A stretch of 48,478 nucleotides of DNA, from NCBI GenBank assembly GCA_947623935.1, contig CANQIE010000005.1, positions 1-48,478 on the forward strand. The letters run 5' to 3'. Within the stretch, counting starts at the first letter, position 1. Each line of letters begins with the position of its first letter. The notes under the pieces were generated by a model, which was given only the letters and a program-made list of their open reading frames with translations, ran no database searches and had not been told where the DNA came from. The translations under genes were made by a program, and so were the position numbers. This DNA comes from an uncultured Bacilli bacterium. GTDB taxonomy: Bacteria > Bacillota_I > Bacilli_A > RF39 > UBA660. This document shows, in pieces, positions 25,426-32,196 of the stretch.

Positions 25426-26335
25426 CATGAAATTGTATGAAGAGTTAACTTTATTTGGGAAAAAGGTGCCAGTTAAACATTATCTTTGTACTGATGACCC
25501 CAATCGTGTTCTTCCCAAGTCTTTAAAACTTAATCTTTATATTAAAATCAATGATGCCTGTAATGGACTTTGTGCCTTTTGTAGTAACAGAGGACATGAG
25601 GACGGTGGCAAACTCGATTTAGCAAAATTAAAAGAAGTGCTTCTTTATTTAAAAGAGCGTAATCTTTTGAATCGTGTTTCCGTGACGGGTGGAGAACCTT
25701 TATTAAATATGGAGTTATTAAATGACGTACTTAATTTAATCTTTGAAGTGGGTAAAGATTTGAAAGTTACTTTTAATACCAATGGTTTTCGTATAAAAGA
25801 GATAATAGGTCTTGACTCTATTCATCAAATAGAAGGCATCCATATTAGTAGACATCATTATTTAGATGACGTGAACAACTGTATTTTTGGAACCGAAGCC
25901 GCCTCTTCCTCTGACATACTGGATACGATGAATAGTTTGGATAATAAGCATTTACTTCGTCTTAACTGTCTCTTGATGAAAGACTATATCGATTCACCTC
26001 TTGAAGTTCAAAAATATTTAGAAAGTGCTGCTAGGTTAAATATCTTTAGAGTAGGGTTTGTCTCACTTATGAAAGTAAATCCTTATTGTGAGGCTCATTT
26101 TGTAGACTTTAATACCATATTTGAAAAGATGCATTTGAATAATCTAAATACAGCACATGCTTATGACCAACATCTTTGTGAATGTTTAAATGGAGTCTAT
26201 GTATCGGAACAGGGAAAGTTTATCGAATACTATGCACGAATGACTAAGAATGCTCCTTGTAATTATGCAAGACAATTTGTTTATACTTCGGATAATAAGC
26301 TCTTGGCAGGCTTTGGGCAGGAAAGTATTATTTAA
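25412..26335 (+). CDS. Second radical SAM enzyme, compact
   Basis: A 307-residue radical SAM protein. Cluster motif Cys50-x3-Cys54-x2-Cys57 (DACNGLCAFCSN), followed by SVTGGEPLLN near residue 90-99. Near the C-terminus a CEC pair (in HLCECLNG) and a later Cys (APCNYARQ) could bind an extra cluster, as in peptide-modifying enzymes. It overlaps the preceding HemN-like gene by 14 bases, or follows by one base if ATG 25427 is used; neither has a strong ribosome site. The three genes 23681-26335 therefore act as one unit. The substrate is not known. Confidence 0.82.
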   Translation: MEISNMKLYEELTLFGKKVPVKHYLCTDDPNRVLPKSLKLNLYIKINDACNGLCAFCSNRGHEDGGKLDLAKLKEVLLYLKERNLLNRVSVTGGEPLLNMELLNDVLNLIFEVGKDLKVTFNTNGFRIKEIIGLDSIHQIEGIHISRHHYLDDVNNCIFGTEAASSSDILDTMNSLDNKHLLRLNCLLMKDYIDSPLEVQKYLESAARLNIFRVGFVSLMKVNPYCEAHFVDFNTIFEKMHLNNLNTAHAYDQHLCECLNGVYVSEQGKFIEYYARMTKNAPCNYARQFVYTSDNKLLAGFGQESII

Positions 26336-26348
26336 CTTTCTTTTTTTG

Positions 26349-26377
26349 TTGAAAAATATCGAAAAATGTGTTATATT
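26349..26377 (+). promoter_or_regulatory. Promoter of the CmpB-like gene
   Basis: TTGAAA, 17 bases, TATATT: a good vegetative promoter. It rules out the upstream ATG at 26366, which lies inside the spacer. Confidence 0.7.
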
Positions 26378-26407
26378 ATGCAACAAGAAAGAGAAGTAGT
26401 GGGGTAT

Positions 26408-27070
26408 ATGGAAAAAGAAGAAAGAAAGGTACTATTTCAAAAGGTCGTATTTATCTTTGTTGTTGGATGTGTGCTTGGAACTTACTATGAAGAAATTTTG
26501 CATGTCGTTAAAAACTTATTAGCACATGGAACTTTTTCTTGGGTTTCAAGAAGAGGACTTCTTTATGGACCTTTTAGTCCTATTTATGGTATTGCTTTTG
26601 TTTTAGTTTATTTGCTCTTTTGTCTTAAAAAGAGAAAGTGGTATGTCAATTTTATTTATGGATCGCTTCTTGGTGGATTCTATGAATATAGTATGAGTTA
26701 TCTACAGGAAAAACTTTGGGGAACCATTTCCTGGGATTACTCCCATCACTTTTTAAATATTGGTGGAAGAACGACGATTCCTTTTATGTTCTTTTGGGGA
26801 GTGGTAGTTTTACTTTTCATCTATGTACTTTATCCCATTATTAATCATATTTATGAAAAAATACCTGCGCATTTTGCACAAAAACTGGCGACGTTCTTAT
26901 TTGTCTTCTTAATGTTTGATGCCTCGATTTCGCTCGTTGCTGTCAGTCGTCAAACGATGCGTCATAAAGGAATTGAACCCAAGACGGCCTTGGGAGAGTT
27001 CTGCGATGAACATTATACCGATGATTATTTAAGAAAGATTTACGATAATTCAATCGATGTGAATCCTTAA
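26408..27070 (+). CDS. CmpB-like membrane protein (PF06541)
   Basis: A 220-residue protein with about five membrane segments. It matches the family called putative ABC transporter permease (ABC_trans_CmpB) by SRRGLLYGPFSPIYGIAF (about 46-63), FYEYSMSYLQEKLWG and FLNIGGRTTIPF. The family name is misleading: no ATPase partner lies here and transport has not been shown in general. ATG 26408 follows GTAGTGGGG and lies 24 bases after the likely transcription start. A terminator follows. Confidence 0.8.
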   Translation: MEKEERKVLFQKVVFIFVVGCVLGTYYEEILHVVKNLLAHGTFSWVSRRGLLYGPFSPIYGIAFVLVYLLFCLKKRKWYVNFIYGSLLGGFYEYSMSYLQEKLWGTISWDYSHHFLNIGGRTTIPFMFFWGVVVLLFIYVLYPIINHIYEKIPAHFAQKLATFLFVFLMFDASISLVAVSRQTMRHKGIEPKTALGEFCDEHYTDDYLRKIYDNSIDVNP

Positions 27071-27098
27071 GCAAATCCTTTGCGATTTGCTTTTTTTA
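27069..27098 (+). terminator. Terminator
   Basis: Stem AAGCAAATC/GATTTGCTT (27069-27077 and 27084-27092), then T's. Confidence 0.82.
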
Positions 27099-27128
27099 TG
27101 CTATAATAAAAAATAGAGGGTGAAGCCG

Positions 27129-28133
27129 ATGAACGATGATGAAATTTTAGATCTAGAAGAAAATGATGCTAAGACAGAAGAAGTATTGGATACCAGTGAA
27201 GTCCCATCGTATGTTAGAAAAGATGCGTTTGGAAACAATACTTTTAGTATGGTTGAACGATATGGCGAAAACTACTGTAAAAAAGAATATATTACGAATC
27301 CGGCCATAGGACGTGATCGAGAAATTAAAGAGTTAATTTTGATTTTATTGACACCTGAGAAGAGTGCTATTTTAACCGGTAAACCCGGTATAGGTAAAAC
27401 CAGTATAGTAGAAGGCCTTGCTTATCGAATTCAGAAAAACGAAGTACCAGAAGCTTTACAAGGATATGACATTATCAATATTAAAACACCTTCTTTACTA
27501 GGAACGATGCCTAATGGAGAATCTCGAATTCAGACTTTAATCGATGAACTTAAACAAATGGAAAAAGTGATCCTTTTTATCGATGAAATTCACATGTTAA
27601 TTGGTGCTACTGATCAATCGTCTTTGGATTTTGCGAACATCTTCAAGGAAGGTTTAGGAAGAGGTAGTATCAAAGTGGTGGGTGCTACTACGACCGAAGA
27701 GTACGAACGTTATATTTTACGTGATAAAGCTTTCACCAGACGTTTTCAAAAAATAGAAGTGTTGGAACCTACTCGTGAAGAGACCATCGATATCATGATG
27801 GGAACTCTTCCTAAGATTGAACACCAAACGGGCTGCAAACTTAAATATTCATCTTTCAAACAATCACAAATCATGGGCTTTATTGTCGATTTAACTTCCG
27901 AGTATAAAAGAGTCTATGAGATTGGATCCCGTTACCCGGATATTGCGCTTACTTTATTGAAACAGGCTTTCTCGTATGCTGTTTTCGATAACCGAAACCA
28001 AGTAAATATCTTTGATATTAGGTCTGCTGTACAAGATAGTAAAAATGTCTATCCCGATGTCATCGAAAAAGAATTAGTGCATTTTGATGAGATGTTTAAA
28101 GATTTAATGCAAGAAGAAAAAGAAGCTCAATAA
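27129..28133 (+). CDS. Single-module Clp/Hsp100-like AAA+ ATPase
   Basis: A 334-residue protein made of one AAA+ module resembling the first ATPase domain of ClpA/B/C. It has NPAIGRDREIKELILIL (about 57-73), Walker A LTGKPGIGKTS (about 81-91), Walker B ILFIDEIHMLIGA (about 145-157), sensor VVGATTTEEY and the arginine finger region AFTRRFQ. The Clp N-domain, middle coil and second ATPase domain are absent, replaced by a short acidic N-terminus. Such stand-alone modules may move proteins or act as adaptors; the role is unknown. ATG 27129 is chosen over GTG 27120 because AGAGGG is then at correct spacing. Confidence 0.82.
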   Translation: MNDDEILDLEENDAKTEEVLDTSEVPSYVRKDAFGNNTFSMVERYGENYCKKEYITNPAIGRDREIKELILILLTPEKSAILTGKPGIGKTSIVEGLAYRIQKNEVPEALQGYDIINIKTPSLLGTMPNGESRIQTLIDELKQMEKVILFIDEIHMLIGATDQSSLDFANIFKEGLGRGSIKVVGATTTEEYERYILRDKAFTRRFQKIEVLEPTREETIDIMMGTLPKIEHQTGCKLKYSSFKQSQIMGFIVDLTSEYKRVYEIGSRYPDIALTLLKQAFSYAVFDNRNQVNIFDIRSAVQDSKNVYPDVIEKELVHFDEMFKDLMQEEKEAQ

Positions 28134-28180
28134 AAGAGTTTTTTTGTAAAAAAATACTTTCTTTATTTGAACTTGTCCGT

Positions 28181-28306
28181 TATAATAAAAATGAAATTTA
28201 AAACGAAGGGAGAGAATCGGTAAAGATACGGTTTTATAGAAAAATAGTTAAACGGTATCAAGTGGGAATTTAGCAGTAGGCAGTAAAATGAAAGGAATTT
28301 AGTAAA
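28181..28306 (+). promoter_or_regulatory. Promoter and about 115-base leader
   Basis: TATAAT at 28181-28186 is followed by a leader with several GATAC and GTATC-like segments that could pair. I do not recognise a known riboswitch. Confidence 0.35.
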
Positions 28307-28663
28307 ATGTTTGAAAAAAGAAGTAAAGCACTATTTGTTTGTGCTATTCTGGCAACTATTTATGCTTTGTATCTTATAATTCACTTTGGTAGTTCTACAG
28401 TAAGCGAAGATGCTGCTGAAGCCCTTGGTGGTGCTATTGCAACCGCTATTGTTACACCGCATATGGTCGTTGTTTCGTTAGGAGCCATTTTCTTTTGGCT
28501 AGGCTTTTTCTTAAGAAAAGCATGGGCTGCTTTAGTAGGAGCGATTCTCTATTGCGTAGGAGCACTCATATTTTTGATGTATGCTGTATTGTGTATTCCG
28601 ATGATTGTTTTAGGATTTGTCGGATTTGCAAAACAAAAAAATTTAATGGGGGATAATGTTTAA
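28307..28663 (+). CDS. Small four-helix membrane protein, unknown
   Basis: A 118-residue protein with about four hydrophobic segments (near 8-27, 36-50, 53-68 and 75-108) and a basic C-terminal end. It is followed by a DUF4352-type lipoprotein gene with a gap of only 10 bases to the chosen start, and such pairs occur together in gut Bacillota. AAAGGAATTTAG precedes the ATG. No function assigned. Confidence 0.65.
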   Translation: MFEKRSKALFVCAILATIYALYLIIHFGSSTVSEDAAEALGGAIATAIVTPHMVVVSLGAIFFWLGFFLRKAWAALVGAILYCVGALIFLMYAVLCIPMIVLGFVGFAKQKNLMGDNV

Positions 28664-28673
28664 AGAGGTATAT

Positions 28674-29159
28674 ATGAAAAAAAATAAATTATTGTTAATT
28701 GCTGTAATGTTTTTCGTATCATTATTTGTTATTACTGGTTGTTCTTCTTCGGATGATATCGATAATTCAAAAAGTAAGATTTATGGGTTAGGAGAAACTT
28801 TTCAATTTGATGATTTAGAAATTACCTTAGGAAAGGATATTGCTTTTACTACACTTGATAATGAATTTGCTGAAGAATATGGAAAAACGGTTATAAAACT
28901 ACCGATCACGGTAAAGAATCTTAAGGAAGAAACACATTCTTTAAATATGTTTTATTATTCGGTATTTGGTGCCGATGGCACACAATTAAATTCCCTAGCA
29001 AGTTATTATGATGATAGTGTGGATTATGCAGGAGACTTAAGAAGTGGAGCCTCTTATACGAAGTATCTTTATTTCATCTATGATAAAGATGGTACCTATG
29101 CTATTGAATTTGATGATTGGACTACTCAATTAACAGTAGAGTTTGAAGTTAAAAAGTAG
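28674..29159 (+). CDS. DUF4352 lipoprotein
   Basis: A 161-residue lipoprotein with the lipobox VITGC (Cys23), a Ser/Asp linker and one immunoglobulin-like DUF4352 domain. Visible are LGETFQFDDLEITLGKDI, KLPITVKNLKEETHSLNMFY and a late LRSGASYTKYLYFIYD strand pair. Domains of this kind are found on cell-surface proteins and may bind envelope parts; the function is unclear. ATG 28674 is used, with AAAGAGG upstream, in preference to an in-frame ATG at 28656 that overlaps the previous gene. A terminator follows. Confidence 0.8.
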   Translation: MKKNKLLLIAVMFFVSLFVITGCSSSDDIDNSKSKIYGLGETFQFDDLEITLGKDIAFTTLDNEFAEEYGKTVIKLPITVKNLKEETHSLNMFYYSVFGADGTQLNSLASYYDDSVDYAGDLRSGASYTKYLYFIYDKDGTYAIEFDDWTTQLTVEFEVKK

Positions 29160-29162
29160 TAG

Positions 29163-29190
29163 AAAAAGACGATCGACTCGTCTTTTTTCT
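29163..29190 (+). terminator. Terminator
   Basis: Stem AAAAAGACGA/TCGTCTTTTT (29163-29172 and 29178-29187) with a 5-base loop, then T's. Confidence 0.85.
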
Positions 29191-29196
29191 TACTCA

Positions 29197-29225
29197 TTGA
29201 AATTACTTGTATGAAGTGCTATAAT
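29197..29225 (+). promoter_or_regulatory. Promoter of the LTA synthase operon
   Basis: TTGAAA, 17 bases, TATAAT, directly after the terminator at 29163. The in-frame ATG at 29211 lies inside this promoter and is therefore not used. Confidence 0.8.
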
Positions 29226-29246
29226 CATAATAAGAGAGGTTCGGCT

Positions 29247-31364
29247 ATGAAAAGAAAGATGAATCAATTTTTCAAGCGTATCAAAAAAGAATGGAATTCG
29301 CTTAGGAAACATCCCAAAGAATATTGGACAATGATTCTAACATGCATTCGTGAATATATAAAAAATAATTCCTTATTTTTTATTTTTGTCGTTGTTAATA
29401 CGTTCAATGCACTTTTACTTCGATATTTTACGATTCATACGGTCGAGAACCTTTTATACTTTGCTCCATTGCTTCTAGATTTTGCTATTGTGCTACTTAT
29501 TGGAGCTTTTAGTTATTTGTTGAAACCCAAGAACCGATTTCTCTATTTGTTTATTGTAACTGGTATTATGACGGCCATTTGTATTATCAATGCAAGTTAC
29601 TACGGTTTTTATAATTCATTTACCTCGATTTCTTTCTTATCCATGACGGTCTATATTAGTGATGTGGGAGATGCAGTTGCTAAACAAGTCATTCATCCAC
29701 AAGATTGGATTTACTTGTGGGCACCTCTTGCCTTATTAATTACGTATTTGCGCTTACGTCTTACTTCTAAATACCATTTAGAAGAGACCAAAGAAGATAA
29801 AAACAAAAGTCAGTTTATGCATACTTTTGCCGTTGCGTTAGTAAGTGCACTTGTGTTCTGTACAAGTCTTACTCCTGCCAAATGTAGTCGTTTTGGAAAT
29901 CAATGGAATCGGGAATATATCGTCATGAGTTTTGGTATTTACATGTACCATGTGAATGATTTAATCAAAAGTGTCGAGCCTCAAATCACAACGCTTTTTG
30001 GTTACGATAATGCGATGAAAATCTTTAATGATTATTATGATAAAGTACCTGATACGAATGAAGAGACCAATGAGTACACCAATATTTTTAAAGGCAAGAA
30101 TGTAATTGCTATTCATGCTGAGAGTATGCAGACCAACAATATGACCTTAAGTTTTAATGGAGAACCTTTAACACCTAATTTAAATAAACTAGCAAGTGAA
30201 GGTATTTTCTTCGATAACTTCTATTCTCAGGTAAGTGTTGGAACATCAAGTGATACGGAGTTTACCTATAACACTTCGCTTATGCCTACCAACAATGGAA
30301 CGGCCTTTGTCAGTTATTTTAATAGAACCTATGTTACTATTCCTAAACTTTTAAAAGAGCAAGGCTATTATACTTTTTCGATGCACGCCAATAAGGCCAA
30401 TTACTGGAATCGTGATTTAATGCATCAATCCCTTGGCTATGACCGTTTTTATAGTAAAGAGGATTACGAGATTGATGAAGTTATTGGACTAGGACTATCC
30501 GATAAATCGTTCTTTAAACAATCTGTTCAAAAAATAAAAGAAATTAATGCTAGTGGTAAACCTTACTATGGAGTTGTTATCATGCTTACCAATCATACCC
30601 CATTTGATCAAGTAGATCTTTATGGGGACTATGATGTCGATATCAAAGAAGTAGTTAAAGATAAAAAAGGAAATGAAACATTAAAACGTTACCCGTACAT
30701 GGAAGGTACCCTTTTAGGAAATTATTTTAAAGCAGTACATTATGCAGATGAAGCGTTAGGAGAATTCTTTGCTTCTTTAGAAAAAGAAGGACTTCTAGAC
30801 AATACGGTTATTGTACTCTATGGTGATCATGATGCAAGAATTGGTATGGAAGAGTATCAACGGCTTTATAATTACGATAAAGAAACCAATGGTATTCTTG
30901 ATCCAAGTGATCCTGATTATAGGGAATTTGATTACTACCAATACGAATTAAATCGCAAAGTGCCATTAATTATTTGGAGTAAAGAAACGAAAGAAAATCT
31001 TCATACAACGGTCTCTACCGCTATGGGTATGATCGATGTTATGCCAACCCTTGGAAATATGTTTGGTTTTTATAACAAGTACCAATTAGGACACGATATT
31101 TTTAATCATTTAGACGATAATATTGTGGTATTTCCTAATGGAAACTGGTTAAGTAATCGTGTTTACTATAATGCGCAAAAGAATGAATATTTGCCTTTAA
31201 CTGATTCTGCTATCAGCAATAACTATATCGAAAAAGGAACAGAGCAAGCGGATAAGTTATTACAAGTGTCTAACTCGCTTATTGTCTTCGATTTAATTCA
31301 AAAAGTACAAGAGTTAAAAGAATCGAATAGTAGTTATATAAATGAAAGGGATGTAGCCAAATGA
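29247..31364 (+). CDS. ltaS: Lipoteichoic acid synthase family protein
   Basis: A 705-residue LtaS-like enzyme, which adds glycerol phosphate units to a lipid anchor outside the membrane. It has five N-terminal membrane helices (about 40-210) and an outer sulfatase-type domain. Visible are VIAIHAESMQ (metal-binding Glu), the catalytic Thr in SVGTSSDTEF, MHANKANYWNRD, LTNHTPFD and VLYGDHDARIG. It shares a promoter with the next gene, which overlaps its stop by 4 bases. The C-terminal 60 residues are helical. GAGAGG precedes ATG 29247. Confidence 0.92.
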   Translation: MKRKMNQFFKRIKKEWNSLRKHPKEYWTMILTCIREYIKNNSLFFIFVVVNTFNALLLRYFTIHTVENLLYFAPLLLDFAIVLLIGAFSYLLKPKNRFLYLFIVTGIMTAICIINASYYGFYNSFTSISFLSMTVYISDVGDAVAKQVIHPQDWIYLWAPLALLITYLRLRLTSKYHLEETKEDKNKSQFMHTFAVALVSALVFCTSLTPAKCSRFGNQWNREYIVMSFGIYMYHVNDLIKSVEPQITTLFGYDNAMKIFNDYYDKVPDTNEETNEYTNIFKGKNVIAIHAESMQTNNMTLSFNGEPLTPNLNKLASEGIFFDNFYSQVSVGTSSDTEFTYNTSLMPTNNGTAFVSYFNRTYVTIPKLLKEQGYYTFSMHANKANYWNRDLMHQSLGYDRFYSKEDYEIDEVIGLGLSDKSFFKQSVQKIKEINASGKPYYGVVIMLTNHTPFDQVDLYGDYDVDIKEVVKDKKGNETLKRYPYMEGTLLGNYFKAVHYADEALGEFFASLEKEGLLDNTVIVLYGDHDARIGMEEYQRLYNYDKETNGILDPSDPDYREFDYYQYELNRKVPLIIWSKETKENLHTTVSTAMGMIDVMPTLGNMFGFYNKYQLGHDIFNHLDDNIVVFPNGNWLSNRVYYNAQKNEYLPLTDSAISNNYIEKGTEQADKLLQVSNSLIVFDLIQKVQELKESNSSYINERDVAK

Positions 31365-31981
31365 AAAAGAACAAATTAAAAGTAAAGAATGTAATCTATG
31401 TAGTGGTTGCTCTAATCGTCGTTGTAACGGTAGTCATGTGGGCACTTTCTACTAAACAAGAAAAAATACCGGAACAAGAGACGGTCGAAAATAAAATCGA
31501 TGACTATGGCTATGTTCTAACCAATAGACAAACGGATTTATTTAAGTCTTACTTCAAAGAATTAGAAAGTGTTTTAAATGAAGAAGAAATCGATGAAGAA
31601 AAAGAAGTTTCTCTTTTAGCTAAATTATTTATAGCCGATTTTTATAATTTAGATAACAAATGGACCAATACCGATATTGGAGGAGTACAGTTTGTGCATA
31701 GCAAAGTGAAAGATAATTTCATTTTGAATGCAACCAATACTTTATATCTAACAGTAGAGAATAATCTTTATGGGGAAAGGAAGCAAACGCTTCCGATCGT
31801 TAAAGATGTAGAAGTTGTATCCGTTACTAAAGATAGTTATAAATACTTAGAAGAAGAGGATAAAGAAGCGTATACCGTTTTTCTTGAATGGAGTTATCAA
31901 GAGGATTTAGGATACGATACTTCGAAAGAACTTATCTTTGTTCACGAAGATAACAAATTATCCTTAGTAGAAATGAAATAA
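31361..31981 (+). CDS. Membrane-anchored outer protein coupled to LTA synthase
   Basis: A 206-residue protein with one membrane anchor near the N-terminus (about 10-29) and an outer mixed domain of about 150 residues. It begins within the last codons of the LTA synthase gene (ATGA overlap), suggesting a role in teichoic acid or envelope building. No family recognised; the anchor-and-fold plan recalls small secreted NTF2-like proteins, but I cannot confirm this. A strong terminator follows. Confidence 0.6.
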   Translation: MKKNKLKVKNVIYVVVALIVVVTVVMWALSTKQEKIPEQETVENKIDDYGYVLTNRQTDLFKSYFKELESVLNEEEIDEEKEVSLLAKLFIADFYNLDNKWTNTDIGGVQFVHSKVKDNFILNATNTLYLTVENNLYGERKQTLPIVKDVEVVSVTKDSYKYLEEEDKEAYTVFLEWSYQEDLGYDTSKELIFVHEDNKLSLVEMK

Positions 31982-32008
31982 AGTAGGGGGAACCTACTTT
32001 TTTCTTTT
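31980..32008 (+). terminator. Terminator
   Basis: Stem AAAGTAGG/CCTACTTT (31980-31987 and 31993-32000) with a GGGAA loop, then T's. Confidence 0.82.
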
Positions 32009-32034
32009 GTCCAAAGTTGTCAAATTTACATCTC

Positions 32035-32086
32035 CTTTACTGTAAAGTTAACAAAATATTGACCTGGGGGGGGGTAGTTTTATAAT
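32035..32086 (+). promoter_or_regulatory. Promoter with poly-G tract, predicted phase-variable
   Basis: TTGACC (32059-32064) and TATAAT (32081-32086) are separated by 16 bases that include nine consecutive G (32066-32074). Adding one G gives the optimal spacing of 17. A palindrome CTTTACTGTAAAG (32035-32047) lies just upstream as a possible operator. In DNA this AT-rich, such a G run in a promoter spacer is hardly accidental. The start codon is about 110 bases downstream. Confidence 0.7.
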
Positions 32087-32196
32087 GAAATTGTAAATAT
32101 AGAATAAAAATAGTTTCTTTTTAGTTAATTTTAAAGTTTTAATAATAAAAACAAACTATAATGGAAACTATAAATAATAAAAGGAGAAGTGAAGTT

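Noticed and set aside
26408-27070. ABC transporter permease function for the CmpB-like protein
   Set aside because: There is no ATPase or binding protein nearby; the family name alone is not evidence of transport.
28187-28306. Riboswitch in the leader of the small membrane protein gene
   Set aside because: Short pairing segments exist, but none matches a known class and the pairing is imperfect.
29211-29213. ATG as start of the LTA synthase gene
   Set aside because: It lies between the -35 and -10 boxes of the promoter; ATG 29247 follows a ribosome site.
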